Assembly (NCBI GenBank): GCA_037576195.1
Contig: CM075103.1
Span: forward strand, 19,468,001 to 19,532,000
Reading direction: 5' to 3'
DNA from: Phytoseiulus persimilis
Lineage: Eukaryota; Arthropoda; Arachnida; Mesostigmata; Phytoseiidae
Length of the DNA stretch: 64,000 bases
Positions 12,641 to 25,412 of this stretch are shown one piece after another (the stretch's first letter is position 1; every line of letters starts with the position of its first letter). The notes below the pieces were generated by a model. It was not told where the DNA came from. It did no database searches and saw only the letters and a list, made by a program, of their open reading frames with translations. The translations under genes were made by a program, and so were the position numbers.

Positions 12641-13016
12641 CCGGTGCTCCCGGCTTGCGGCCACCCTTTCAGTCGACGTAAGGGGCGTCCGAACCGTTCT
12701 CCACGCGCATGTTCGACTCCTTCGTGAACGATCGCCACCTCTCGGGGCCATTTCGTGTCGTGGGATGGACCCGCTCCCTCAGAAGCTCCGTATTTTCGGC
12801 GCTCGATTTCCGCATTCGGAATGTGCCGAACCCGACGCGAATGACGTAAGTGATGAATACTTCCTTCGATTGTGATTCGGTAGTCGTCTAGAGCTTCTCA
12901 ACCAAACACGTCATCGAGAGTTGTGCTCACCCAGTTCAAAGGCCCGAGAAGGAGGTTCCTCAGCGTTATGGGTGCTCTCCGTATCTCGCTCCCCCTGAGC
13001 GTCTGCACTGCGGGAG

Positions 13017-13031
13017 TTTTTTTTTTTTTTT
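13017..13031. repeat. Poly-T tract (15 nt)
   Basis: Fifteen uninterrupted thymines. No associated retroposon was recognised. Confidence 0.8.
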
Positions 13032-13793
13032 GTCAGAAACGTTCTCAAAAGAAACCTCTGATCTGAAGGCGTGCTCGCTTGTCCTCTCCGTCAGCGTCTG
13101 CACTCTACAAGAGGCCTCGATGCACGCGCCGTGTCTGTAGCTCGAGAGATCGTTCTTTGAAAATCCATCCCGCAGGGGGGACGGCGGTGCTGCGAAAATT
13201 GCGCCCAGGACGCCATTCGGCATGATGCCACTTCTGGCTGACACCGTTCATTTTTACGAGTCTGGACGGCAGCACAGGGGACAAACGTGATACTCATTCA
13301 CTGAGAAACTCCAACGTCGCTCAGCTCTCCCTCCCGTTTCTTTGATCGATCCTTCCGTTGCTTTATCGTTCTCATTCTGATCATCTCGGTGCAGGGCTGA
13401 GGCGTTTGACTCGATTCGCCACGTGCTGCTTCCAGACGGAGGTCCGGCCGGCCAGCCAGTCTGTCCTCAGCTTCTCGATTTGTCTGCAGTCTCAACTTCT
13501 TAATCTTCGCTCAAGGACTTCGCGGGCCCGTTTCGGAGGGAAAGAAAAACTAAAGCAAAGAACACAACAGGCTGACTGGTTTGAGAGAGCGAGCGTGAAC
13601 GAACGCCCTGCAAGGGTGCTTCTGCGAGAGCTCGTGAGTGCGGCTGACTGTGAGTGTCGTGCCGCCCTGTGCCAAGCGACGGACCCTTTCCGTCCGCAGT
13701 CGTTCCGCCGCTGCTTCCAGTGCTGGTGTCAGTGGTGGAAGCGGTCGCGGTAGCCATCAGCCTGCCCGGCGACGACGGCGGCCGCGAGCGATT

Positions 13794-13838
13794 TAGCTAG
13801 CTAGCTAACAACAACGGCAGCGGCGGCGGCGGCGGCCA
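13794..13838. repeat. TAGC and GGC microsatellites
   Basis: TTAGCTAGCTAGCTAAC is followed within about 15 nt by an array of roughly seven GGC triplets (13815-13837, one early interruption). Such GC-rich triplet tracts often sit near animal promoters or 5' untranslated regions; that role here is only a guess. Confidence 0.75.
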
Positions 13839-15315
13839 CCACTCTCCTCTACAGAAGAACACTTCTCTGAAAGATCGGCCGCTACTCCTCAACAACGCAC
13901 ATACAACGACGGAACGCACAGAGTGGGGAAAAAAACTTTCCGCGGAAACCCTGTCTGACCTCCGCAAGTCTTGCGTCCCGTGGAACTTGTGATCTCGCGA
14001 AACAGAACCGGCCCGCCCCGGTGATTCTTTGGGCCTGGCTCGGTCGAATCGGTGCATAGTGTGCGTGGAGAACACGGCCTCGCCTCCCAACTGCCCTCCG
14101 TCCGCCAAGCCGTCGACCGATCGAAAGACTAGCTGAACAGGCGGTCAGTTCGGCCCCCGGAACACTTTCGCATAAAGAGTTCCGCGAGTGCGCGGTGACA
14201 GATCGGTGAAGTAATACACCCTTCGAAGTTCCTTCAGAGCGCCGGGAATCAAATGGCCGCCGGCCGGAGTGAGTGACTGATCGACCCCGAATCAGCTGAT
14301 AGACCGGCCTGAGCTGACAAGCAGAGGATTTTGTTTTAGTGCGGGCGGATGCGTGGGCGTCGTTCCTGTGGAGCACATTCGTCTCCTGTGAGGTATGTCC
14401 TGAGTTGGTTCACTGTGATTTTCGCTGAATACTCGAGCGCTGAGAGAGGCAGGAAAATCCTTGTTGCGGCGAGAACTCTCGTGTCCCGTCTCTCCGAGCA
14501 CTGTGATTGGTCGTTTCTGCCTCGATCTCTTCTTTCATTCGCCCCGCGAAGTCACTTCCGGGACGGAAAAGGCGGTGAGCGTGGGAAATCTTCGGCTGTT
14601 ACGGGGATTCACTCCATTAAAATTGTATTTCTGAACGCAAAGGCGAGGTAGAGTCATCCGAGACGTAATCCGCTCCGAGACATGGAAAGAAGAAAGCTCT
14701 GGAAGGAGCCGGCAATTTCGAAAACGGAGGGATTCCCGTCATCCTTCACGATGGCAGCGATTCGGAAACCGCTGACAGCCATCCGAACGCCGAAACATCA
14801 GCGAAATCCCTCTACATTTGATTCCAGTCCAAGAACTCTAGTTTCCCCCTGCGTTACCGAGGCGAGCTGAGGATGGCAGGGCTCGAGCCGACGAAGGCTG
14901 AACTGAGGTTTGAACCTTTCCGTACTGTTTGCCACGGACCGCATCGCTCTTTCGGCCATGTGCATAGGATTCTGGAGCTTCAGATACGGAAACGAATTGA
15001 GAAACTCATCAGCCGCAAACAATGATGACTACAAAGCTCTGGATGATCGCGGGGTGCATGTCGTCCTTCCGGTCCTTCCCTGGTTGGCTCAAGACGAGAC
15101 AGTTTGAGAGCAACTATTCAAGGAGTTCGAGCCGTTCGAGTTTGAATCGGTCAGGAGTTGGAAATTCCTCCTCGTCAGGAACCAGCTCTCGCGATGCCGA
15201 CGGCAATCGCGCGCCGATTCGGCTCTGAGTGGTTTCCCGTTTGTTTTCTCGGCTAGGATAAATCGCTAAACTGTTCCGCCTGCCTCGTACCCACCTTTGT
15301 TTCGCTCTTTTTGGC

Positions 15316-15362
15316 ACGACGACGACGACGACAACGATTATTCCTAAGACGACAACGACGGC
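15316..15362. repeat. Imperfect ACG triplet repeat
   Basis: Five ACG units, a short AT-rich gap, then further ACG and ACA units. On the minus strand this gives a spurious poly-valine frame. Confidence 0.8.
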
Positions 15363-18300
15363 CACCCGTATAATCTTAGCGCGAACCAGCTCCGAGCATT
15401 CGAGGTTTCTCCTGAAAACGAGGATTGAAAACGTGAGAAGGTGTTCCCACAGTCATCCATAGTCATCGGATTCGACCGTCATCGACGCCCGGATTCTTTG
15501 AATTACTGGGAAACGTTCGCCGGAACTCCGACACTCCGAATCAACGGAACTCGATCTTATCGCCGAACTGAGTTGTTCGAAACTTTTTTTCGATTTTCGA
15601 AATTGTTCGAGGCTCTAACGAGCACTGGAACTCCTATTCTTCAATTCGTTCGTACGGAGAACGGACGCGTATCGCATCGACGAATGAGCTTCGAAATTGC
15701 GAACATTGGAGTTGTGAGATAAACTATAACCTCGCTGTCCTAATAATGTCCAGATTCATCGAGACCGGAGACTCCTGTCGAAGATTATGCGGATAGAATG
15801 CGAACCGGCGGTCATCCCTGGCATGGGCAACTTCTGATTCTGGTTCGAGGGGAGACATTGGGGCGCCTGAGCATACGGACTCATCGAAAGAAAGCACGAC
15901 GACGGACGGTGCTTCGAGTGCCCTACAGGCCACCCGATTTCAGCGCTTTCGAAGATGTTTCTTGAAATGCTTTGCGGGTTAGATCGGGTCCGCGGAGAAA
16001 GTTCGACATCACACCAGGGTGAACGTGTCAAAAGATTGGTGTCACCGCCGAGTGAGACATGGCTGCGGATTGTTTTCTTACTGATTGATCGGTGGTTCTA
16101 CCCCGCGGCTGGCGACATCGAATGCGGTTAGGAATCGAAATAACGGCGCGAGAAACGTGGTGTTTGGCCGAGTGTCCGCAAGCACGAAAGCGTTCGGTTT
16201 CTGCATTCTCCGGTGGAAACCCACACGGTCGGACGTATTTGAGCGTGCGTGTACCGAGTTTTCCGAGGACGATCTGAAACTCTCCTCCCGTGACGTCAAC
16301 ATTCCGAATAAACCTCAAGTATCTGTCGCTCTTCCCGGAAATCCCGACTTTCAAATACTCCGTCCAGCTTCTCAGCTTCACGAGGGAAGTGTGATCCCCG
16401 GATAATTGAACCAGTTAGCCGAATCCTCCGCCTTATTGGCCCATACTCTCGAGAACTGGGCGATGAGCGTCGCATCGTTGACAACGAAGAGAAGAAACGA
16501 GTCAACCGAATTGGACGAATGAGTGAGAGAACCAGCGTCTACTCCGTAGTCATTGAATGAGCTTGGCAAGCGGGCAGGACGACCGGCTAGTTGTGCGCCT
16601 GGCGGGCGGGCAGCAGGCAAACATCTACGAGGATAATCCACTGCTGGTTCGAGAGGCCGGTCGCGGTGGAGGATGCGTTCGAGTGGGGCGTTCCAATCTT
16701 CTATGTAGTGCGCGAGAGACCGAGTGAGTTGCGGCGGGGAGTCTGACTGAACGAGGACCCCTTGGCTCACTTGAGATTGAATCGGGCGTTCTTTCGACAC
16801 ATTACGTTACAGCCTCGCTGACGAGCACAAGGAGGCGTTTTCTAGACTGCCTGAGTTTTCCTTCCGCTGCTCATTTCGGTTCGCATGTATCCATTTATTT
16901 GACGATCTCTCTCACTCCATCTCTCTGGCATTGGTTCTACACAAGCGAGCTGTTACGTGGGTGCTAGCGGCGAGTCAGGGTGCGTCGAGGGTCGGATCAG
17001 CGTTTTTATCTTCAACAGTAGTCGGAAGAGAAGCGGTGCTAACGCTATCTAAATGCGTGAACTCTGTTGCCCACTTTCATGATGCTCAACACTCGCGCCT
17101 AACGAGCGGTTCGGCTCAAGAGCTTCCATCGAGCTCCATCGATCGCGCAGCCGCGACTCGTGCATTGACAAACGGAGATATGTTTACCACGAACCGCATG
17201 CGACAGATGAACTGTGCTCGTTATAACGGGAGAACGGTGACCATTTTCATTCCCGTACAGCCAAATTGTTCCGGAGTCTGGAATAATCCGCCGGATCTGG
17301 CTCCCGAGTCTCCAGCTTTCATGGTGGCGGCGAAGCAGCGCGACCACCTAGTATGATTTCAACAACACAGATGTATTTTCTAAACTCCTTCTGAGGTGGA
17401 GAAATGTCGACGCCTAGATTCCGAGTAAGGAGTCGGATGTTCGCGACCACAATCGCCGGTCCCGTTGGTGTCGACGCCCGAAGCAAAAACTTCTCTTGCT
17501 GTATTTTGATAGTTCTATCCGTCACTCCGATCAGGCCGGGTCTCCTCGATGGTAGCGAAGATTCGCCGACAATCAGCTCACCCTCAAAGCCGCTCACAGC
17601 CAGTCGGGTAGACGAAACGTCTGGTTCCGTCGGTTTCCGTTTTTGGACGCAGACTGCAGTGGGCGTCGCTAGCGGTACCGTTACGGTGTCCCGACATCGC
17701 TCCACACGGACTGGACCGCAGATCAAGGATTTTTGAAACACCGCGTCGTCTGATCGACCGAGTTCAATCGCGAGGTAACGTCGGAACTCGATGTGGCCGC
17801 GTGACCTCGGTGGTGAGCAAGTTCAATGATTGTTCTTCTGAATGCGGTCCCGAGAAGAGACGTTTTGATAGCTGCGGTGTGACAACGTTCTGTTCTCTCA
17901 TGACTCATGTTCTGATACTGTCAGAGCAGTCGCGCCGAATCCGATCAAAAAGTGAAGGAGAAAACTCCGTGGCGCCGCTCCGACGATTTGGATTGCTCAC
18001 AGAGGCAGACCCCTCCAGTTTTCGCTCATTCTACGGAAAGAAGCCTTTTGGGATTCAAAACCGAGATCGCTTGTCGACGTGGTTGTCTTGCAAAGTCGCA
18101 GAAGTTTGGGGAAACCGGCTGAGCTGGAGTACGCTTGCTCGGCGCTGAGATCTCGGGGAGTCATTCTAATCATGAACTGACCGGATCTGGTGTTCATGTT
18201 GGCAAGCTTCTGACTCATCGGGAGAAATTGTACAGGTTTGTGTGAGCCGTTGACCTGCTGCGCGCCTGTGGAATCCCAGATTCTGCGGCTCTGGGCGAGA

Positions 18301-21300
18301 AGAGGACGACCTGTTGCTGATGAGGAGAAAATCGTCATTCAGAGATGTCCCCATTCAAGCATCCCAAAAAATCCGCTGACGCCGGACTTCTCCGGTTGCG
18401 CAGCAGTCTCGTCACCCTGATTAACTAGAGGGCTATCGAAAACGAGGTGCGAAGTATCACTGCGATTCGGTTCAAGTAGCACCGTGCGGAACATAGCAAG
18501 AGATCGACAGCTCCGTGCGACACAATTGAACCTCTTTCTCAGATTTTGAATTCTCTCGGCGTTCTGTGGCCACTTTGTGGCATTTTGGCTTCCACATGAG
18601 CTTCCACGCTCAGAATTCCACCGGCGCGCGGGGAGAACCAATACGTTCTTCTTCTTCGTGATCACCGGTTGCGATTGCTAGTGATGCAGCTGAAAGGGCG
18701 GCTAAACAGTCGAGCAGTTTGGTTTTTTGTATACGAAACGTCATCAGGTTGTTCTCAAGTCAGTCGGCTCTCCCGCCGTTCCTCTCGCGAGCTTTCGCGG
18801 TTTCCGCCCGGGCCTCAGAGTTTGTAAATACAAAGATTCCCGGCATTTCACAACCAGAGAGTTCGAAGTAAACACACGTCCATGTCATGCTCGCTTTTTC
18901 TTTCCTCTCCCCGTCCACGCCGCTCTTGGGTGAAACGATCTTCCGGGTCCATTGAACATCCGTCGTTTGATTAGAGCTGTCCAAATATCTCGCTTTGTCT
19001 ATTCGAGTAACCGCGCTTCTCATCGGATGAGTGGATCCATTCTTCCTCCCGAGGTTTCGGACTCGCTCCGTTCCCATGAGTCGCCATGAAATCGTCGACG
19101 ATCCCAACAGAAAAGAACGAGCGAAGAACAAACCAATATTATTCTCCGGAACTCGAAGTCATTCTCTTGGGTTTTCATTCAGAGACATTTCGAGTAGACG
19201 CTCCCGATGAGAGACTCTAGGATTTAGTTCAGATGCCAGAAGCTGAACTGAGAAACCACGGAGTGGGTTCAGTGATTCCGAAACGTTCCGAGAGGCCCAG
19301 GGGCCTTCGCCTGAGGCTGGTTTTCCGAACGTATTGGAATAACCTAACGAAACCAGTCGCTTCGGGCGAAAAACGACGGGTCCGGAGTGTGCCGACCACC
19401 GAAGCAAGAATCTTCGATTCGGTCTGTCCTAATTGGATATGCCACTCTCTTAACGGCGGATCCTGAGGCGTGTCTGCTAACCAATGACCTTAACGCGTTC
19501 GGAAAGTATTTGACAAAGTTTATTCTCCAACTGCTCAAGCCGCATGATCGGACGCTAGGTACGACCGTCAATCACCAAACGACGGAACAGTTGAAACAGA
19601 GACAGGATCCTACGTCAGTCCTGTCAGGATTCACTTCAACTTCACGCTCAGCTGAGCCCGGATCGTCGCGTAAAAAGAGATCTCCATGTTTTGCATGTTT
19701 CATACGAATCAAGTCGTCAGAGAATCGCAGCACGCCTCTCGATGAGAATCATATTCTAGGGCGCTCGGGGTTCAGGTCCTGAAGGGAAATGTTGCCTAGG
19801 ATGGCGGCGTCATTCTCAATATGCGTCGGCAGCTTCCTTTCTCGAACCTCTGAGTGAGCAAGCCCGACGGTCGGGTTCGTTCTCACAAACTCTTCGACCA
19901 TATGCGGCAGTCCAAAGTTGGAGGAAAATAGGAAAACGGGAGCAACGGACGCCCCCGTAACGGACGGAATATGGCCACTGGCAGAGGGAGAGCAGTTGCC
20001 AGGAAGGTCACTGGAGCAAGTCATGTCTTTGGTGGATACAATGAAAAATGGCTGACAGTATGACAAGAAATGACGGAGACTCAATAATTTTGCGACTAGA
20101 AGTGAAACAAAACGGAATCCCGGACAAGCTCCTCCGATTCGGCGTCGCCGTCGGTTTAGATTGAAGCTTCATCGGAGATCCCCATTACGTGTGATTCGCT
20201 GCAGATGAGTCTCCAGATCATGAATCTGTGTTGTGGGGGTCTCGAGGTGTATTCATGATTCTTCGAGGCAGATGCGTGGGGTACACGGCTTGCGTCGGAC
20301 TCATTCGAGGTCTCAGTAAGTCAATCGAGATGTCGACAGTCAGAGCAGGTCCCGCAATGTGGAGGCATACCGCCGCGATTCAGGATGGCGTCGAACTCTG
20401 AATCAGCCTCGCAGGAGCAATCCGCCGAGCCGAGAAGTCGCTTCGAATGGCGAAATTCGAGAGAGCCGCTCCTTCGTCAGAGAAGCGGATCGAGTCCGGA
20501 GCGGTAGCTTCCCGATCTGGAGTGAAAGTCTCGTTTCATCGACCGAATGATCTGACGGTGCTATGGTTTGAATTTTCGCGCGAAAATGAGCAGCACAGCT
20601 CCAACGTCATGGAACGACGCGGCTCGGAGAACCGATTAAAACGTCCCGATTTCGTGACCAACAACGCAGCATCATCAAAAGTTGGAGGATTGGGACATCA
20701 CTGCAAGCATCGACTCATTAACTGACGCTAGTGATAACAAGCGTTCATCGAATAATTAGGGTTCTCGGAGCAGATCCCGACGAGATCGTTCAGGGAAAAG
20801 ATACGTTGATCCAAGGGAGAGACTATCGCTCCATCGAGAATCTGACGCCCACCGCTGCCACCAGTCCGGACTCAACATGGAGGGGTAACCCGTTCTACAT
20901 TTCATTTCCATGACGCGATGAGGAGAAATATAAACCGTAGCACTTCTCACCCGATTCGGTCGAGGTCTCCTCTCGAGCGTATCACGGTGTCAGAATCCGG
21001 ATCATCCTACGGCCTCGCGATCGGAACTGAGCATTCTCGCTCACCCTCAGGAGTACTTCGACGTGAGAATTCCTCTGCATTCCGGAGAGATCGCGGAACT
21101 CAAGGGGATGATTCGAAAACCGTTCCCCCCGCGGACCACGTGCACGTGGCTCTACGTGGCTGAGTTCGGGCGTCATGGAGTACTGTTGGGATTTTGGATC
21201 GACAACTCGATGCCGAGGCGACTAGATGCGGTTCCGAGTCCGACCGTATACGAACGAGTTCCCTCGTGCTCCTGCGCGGGGCTCGCTTCCGGGGTCTGAC

Positions 21301-24134
21301 ACACCGCTCTGCCGTCGACCGTTGATCTACGAGCGCGACGGCGTGTTGGCATTGCACTTCACGACTTATAAACGGGGAGGGAATTCAGAACACGCGGAAC
21401 CTCGTCCGAGGAAGCAGTCTGATTTTCACCCGCTCTCCAACAACCAAACAACCGTCAGGAGGACGGCGGACGCCACGACAGAGCACTGGTGCAAAAGGCA
21501 GGAGTCAATCCGAGTTCGAAGCTGTCAAACTTTTCCTAACGCCGAGCAGCTCCGCTCCACTCGGCGGATCCGAAAAAATTCAGCTCGAGAGCTAAGTTGC
21601 GGTTGAACTCTTCAGCACCTTATCTTTGGATGCGCGGATCCGTAGTGTTTACAAAACCTCTCTGCGAACTCTCTGGCGAGGAGTTCAACGAGAACCCCGA
21701 TGACCGCCGATATTCCAGCTCGGCTTCGGAGACTCCTGGAACTGGAAAACCTCGCCCGTGAATGCCAGGTCCGATGAAGCGATGCCACGTGTCCTAGAGC
21801 CCAGCTGTACCATCGAGATGCGATCAGCAACCAATGGAAAGTCAGAGCGCACGCCATGCCGAGGAGTGCGAACAAAACGATCGCCAGATAAGCGTTCCGA
21901 AGGTTCGCGGTGTTTTTGCAATGCGCGCACTGGGGAGGTCGTCCGAAGCTATTTGCTGACCGCTTGGCAGCATTTTCCGCGAACTCCAGGCGACCGGCAG
22001 GGCTCTGTCGAAAGAGGACTACGACTCGAGCGTGCAGCTGCAAACTGTGAAGCCGGGATTTAGCGCGTTCAGGACCGCGCATCCTCAGACTACACGGAGT
22101 AAGGGCCTCTCTGACGGAGGTCGACCGCCTGCGCTCCTTCCAAGTCGCTTGCGAGCTGTCCGAAGCAGGAAATGTTTTGAATTCCTCGACTCGCATGCAA
22201 ACCGGGAATGGGTTCGATGGAGCTCGGAGAAACGAGAAAATGGATAAATAGAGTTGCAAGTTTTTCTTCCGGAAGTTGAATTTCCGGTCTTGTTCTCTCA
22301 TCGGCGACGAATCCGCATTACATTTGGATCCGATCCCGGCTTTCCTGGTATCGCTCGAGAGCGACTCTCAATGGATGAGCCGAGTCGGCAGACTTATGGT
22401 GGGGAGCAGGTTCTCGAATCTGTTCAAAATCCGGCAGAATTCGTTTTTGAGCGAGGGCTCTCTATCTTGTAAAATCTCCCCGCGCGACATTTTCCCTCCG
22501 GCCTTTTCCACGCACGCTCACTCTGTGACCTTCTCGACAACCCCGATTCGAGGAGAGTCCGGAAATGACATCCTCAGAGTATTTGCGCGATCAGGCTCGA
22601 CTGGCTTTCTCAACGACAGACACAATTTCTGAACGAGGGACGGAGGCCGCTTGGAGAGAGAACGAGGACTAGTCTGGTGGGTGGCACACTCTCAAGCCAC
22701 GCCGTCTTCTCAAGGTATGCGGAAGCATGCCTTGCCTCCGGTCATCCTGCCAGGTTCAGGAAGAATACAAACGCTTCCCGAGTGTGCAGGAGCCAAACTT
22801 TCCATGCAATTATATGGTTCGTAAGCGCACTCCTCGAATAGCGGAGTGGTTCTCCTTAAGGGAAAACGTCTCACAGCGCTCGTAATGCCGCCCTCGGCTC
22901 CAAAAGCTTCATATAGGGATCTTATGGGCCGAAATCACAGATCGACGGTGACATGGTCGTAACTGGAAAGTCCCGCTTTGCCATGGATGAAACGCATGAT
23001 CGTGGTAGGTCCCGAAACGATTCGTAATTTCCGTCACGGCATAGTGCCAGGGTTCATGAGCAAAGAAGGCTCGCGATAGAGTATCCCCTCACAGTCAGTC
23101 CCTCAGAGCCTCGGGTTCTCTAATTCAATGTTCATGTTAGGATTCTTCGAAGTTTTGATATTCCAACACAATGGGGGCATGTATGTGGATACGATGAGCT
23201 CCCATAACTGTACGAAGTGCCAAAGGGTCAAAATCAACACTGCTGCTGGTAGAGGAATGACTGTTCAAAGTATGACCGATCACTGAGGGCGCAAAATCGC
23301 GACACCGAACCGGGCGGCGCTTGGGCGCGGTCTGCCGTTCGGTGTGACCGTTGGCATTTGATCTCGACTTGGGCGATGCATTGTCACAATCAACTTTCGT
23401 GGCTGAGTGGTTCCGATGGAGTACTCGATGAGGATCCTCACAGGCTGGTTGCATAACAAACGAGCTCTTTCGTGGAAGGACAAACGTCATATGCGCATTT
23501 TATGATAAGGTGGACGAAAGATATTTGACTTCCCACTTAATCCGTAGTCGTCGAGTCCCATCTGCATCCGGCGGCGCAAGCGGGCGATCCCTCATGGTGA
23601 ACCTCGGAACTCTATGTCTGACTGCTGACAGGAACTTCAGCCATCCATCATGGCTGCCAGATTGCTGGTGATCCAAGCGGATCATAGGTGTGGGGGATCA
23701 AACTGTGATAGCATTCAGTGGTACAGCTATGGTACCTATTCCTCATATGGGAAGTACCACGGTCAGTTCTGCTGTCCACCCCCAAATCGGGAAACGGCAG
23801 CCGCGTTCCACGGCAACATATTTTCTCTACATCCTGGTCTCTTCGTCAGGGCTCGGCGAGTGTTCCCGGTTCATGACCAGAATCGCGAAACTGAGAGCCG
23901 GCACGAGGGCAATTCGAAAGACCCGGCACATATGAAGGAGTTTTCGAAGTTTCATTGAGTATTTGTGCGGAGGTGCTGGTCTTTTCCTTATCTTTCGAGG
24001 AAATGAATCAATCGTACCACGGAAGAGGAAAGCAGCCGACAGCGTTGACCAATAATCGTGGACGGAATCAGCAGCGATATTTTCGAGAGCTTGCCGACCC
24101 GGAGCTAATCGACCCCGAGTCCCTATGACCGCAG

Positions 24135-25412
24135 ATGTGCAGGACAGGGCGTGTTCGAAGCTGTGATACAATGCCAGGTCCACTGACGAACGTTTTTCAC
24201 TCTTCACTTCCAGGCGAAACGGAAGATGATCGACGTATTCCAGTGCAGGGTTTGACATCTTGGACAACCAACATGACGGACGCAAACATGCAGAACATAA
24301 TCGCGACGTTCTTCTTCGTTGCGTACATGTTCCTGATAGTGGTCGCCATGTGCGGCGCTGTATCCATCGTGTTCATCGTACTGCGCTATCGGAATCTGCG
24401 TTCGCGTCCAATCAACTTCTACTACATGAATATGGCCTTCGCGGATCTCTTCCTGGCCGCGCTGGGAGCCCCGTTCCGAGCCGTGTATTACCTCAAGATG
24501 CAGTGGACCTTCGGATTGCTGTTCTGTCAGTGGTTTGAGTACGCCGAGAACTTGGCGTTCTTCGTCCACGTCTACTCGCTCATGATGGCGTCTTTCCTGG
24601 TACTGCAGGACGTTATTTTCGTTCGTCGGAGCTACCGACGCACGCAGGAGGAGCGGAACACGTGTTTGCGGTCCTACGTCGTCACTTCCTTCGGTATCTG
24701 GACTTTCGGGATCCTCGTTTGCCTGCCCTACATCACGCAGCGGACCTTGAGCCGCGACCAGTGCCGAGTATCGGAGACGAATTTCTTCCTGGTGCCCGAA
24801 AGAGTTTTTGGGCCGCTGATGCTGATCGTGCTACCGGTTTCCGCCACGATCCTCGCGATCCTCTTCATCATCTGCTGCGCCTGCAACACGAATCGCATCG
24901 TATCAACCTACCAGGAGAACATCCTAGTTCGCGCTCAGAAGTCCACTCGGCACATCTCTCTGTTCCTGCTCATCTTCATCCTCTGTCAGATTCCCTACAC
25001 GGCACTGAAGTGGTTCAAGCTTCAGGCGGTGGCTCAGCACGACACGCTCCAGTTCTGCGCGGCGGGACTCCGTCTGGCAAGCGCGTGTTTCAGCGCCGCG
25101 CTATTCTGCTACATAAGCGAAGAGAAAGTTCTGTTCAACGTGAGACACGCAATGCGCACGAAAAAAGGACCAAATGCCGCGGCCGACAAAATACCCCTGC
25201 GTAGTGTGAGCGACACGCAATACCGGGAAGAGAACCATTCGTCCGTTGCAACTCCTACGGCCGCGACCCCGGCTCCGGCCACAATCACTACGCCGATGAT
25301 GCCTCGGCCCACAGCTTTGACAGAGAACGGGAATAGCTTCCCCCACAGACACGATACGGTGAGCTCTGCGCGTTACTCGACGATGAGAGATCAACCGGAA
25401 ACCTACGTTTGA
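24135..25412 (+). CDS. Rhodopsin-class (class A) G protein-coupled receptor, orphan, single exon
   Basis: This 425-codon frame encodes a seven-helix plasma-membrane receptor that should signal through a heterotrimeric G protein; the ligand cannot be told. Helices run roughly at residues 55-82, 94-115, 131-158, 179-199, 222-249, 271-293 and 304-326. Family features seen are the NMAFAD segment of helix 2 with D104, the WTFG turn, C131 and C210 placed for the extracellular disulfide, and CQIP in helix 6 (P287). The DRY motif after helix 3 is missing (LVLQDV instead) and NPxxY in helix 7 is SAALF (320-324). The tail is rich in Thr, Pro, Ala and Ser. N46MT is a possible N-glycosylation site if the long N-terminus is real. 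An in-frame TGA at 24126 limits the frame upstream. ATG codons at 24135, 24171 and 24273 are all possible starts; 24273 has adenine at -3 and fits receptor length best. No AATAAA was seen within about 500 nt downstream. Confidence 0.9.
   Translation: MCRTGRVRSCDTMPGPLTNVFHSSLPGETEDDRRIPVQGLTSWTTNMTDANMQNIIATFFFVAYMFLIVVAMCGAVSIVFIVLRYRNLRSRPINFYYMNMAFADLFLAALGAPFRAVYYLKMQWTFGLLFCQWFEYAENLAFFVHVYSLMMASFLVLQDVIFVRRSYRRTQEERNTCLRSYVVTSFGIWTFGILVCLPYITQRTLSRDQCRVSETNFFLVPERVFGPLMLIVLPVSATILAILFIICCACNTNRIVSTYQENILVRAQKSTRHISLFLLIFILCQIPYTALKWFKLQAVAQHDTLQFCAAGLRLASACFSAALFCYISEEKVLFNVRHAMRTKKGPNAAADKIPLRSVSDTQYREENHSSVATPTAATPAPATITTPMMPRPTALTENGNSFPHRHDTVSSARYSTMRDQPETYV
24192..24213 (+). promoter_or_regulatory. 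Candidate 3' splice site just upstream of the GPCR
   Basis: A pyrimidine-rich tract ends in TTCACTTCCAG, with AG at 24212-24213, 59 nt before the methionine at 24273. If used, the exon would begin at 24214 in the middle of a codon of the GPCR frame and an unseen 5' exon would supply the start. It could instead be ordinary sequence inside the N-terminal coding region. Confidence 0.4.

Larger units (their letters stand above)
12650..24130. other. Intergenic stretch upstream of the GPCR, no gene recognised
   Basis: No recognisable coding domain. The part around 13.4-14.6 kb is GC-rich, with a GGC triplet tract and TAGC repeats, and could hold a promoter or an untranslated 5' exon, but nothing proves it. 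Plus-strand patches at 20447-20722, 20731-20913 and about 20934-21299 read like protein in successive frames, without known motifs. The minus-strand frame 22301-21612 contains a hydrophobic stretch that could mimic a membrane segment. Frames of this length are expected by chance here. Confidence 0.4.

Noticed and set aside
15114-15365. Poly-valine peptide resembling a membrane anchor (minus strand)
   Set aside because: It is the direct translation of the ACG triplet repeat.
21612-22301. 229-codon minus-strand frame with a hydrophobic stretch
   Set aside because: No family features; open frames of this size are expected once or twice by chance given the low TAA/TAG density, and overlapping plus-strand frames are also open.
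23690-23770. GTGGTAC/GTACCAC short inverted repeats
   Set aside because: Seven-base arms some 30 nt apart are likely by chance; no element ends or duplications.
24204-24569. Open frames antisense to and overlapping the GPCR
   Set aside because: They are shadows of the GPCR coding frame in biased codon usage and show no independent features.
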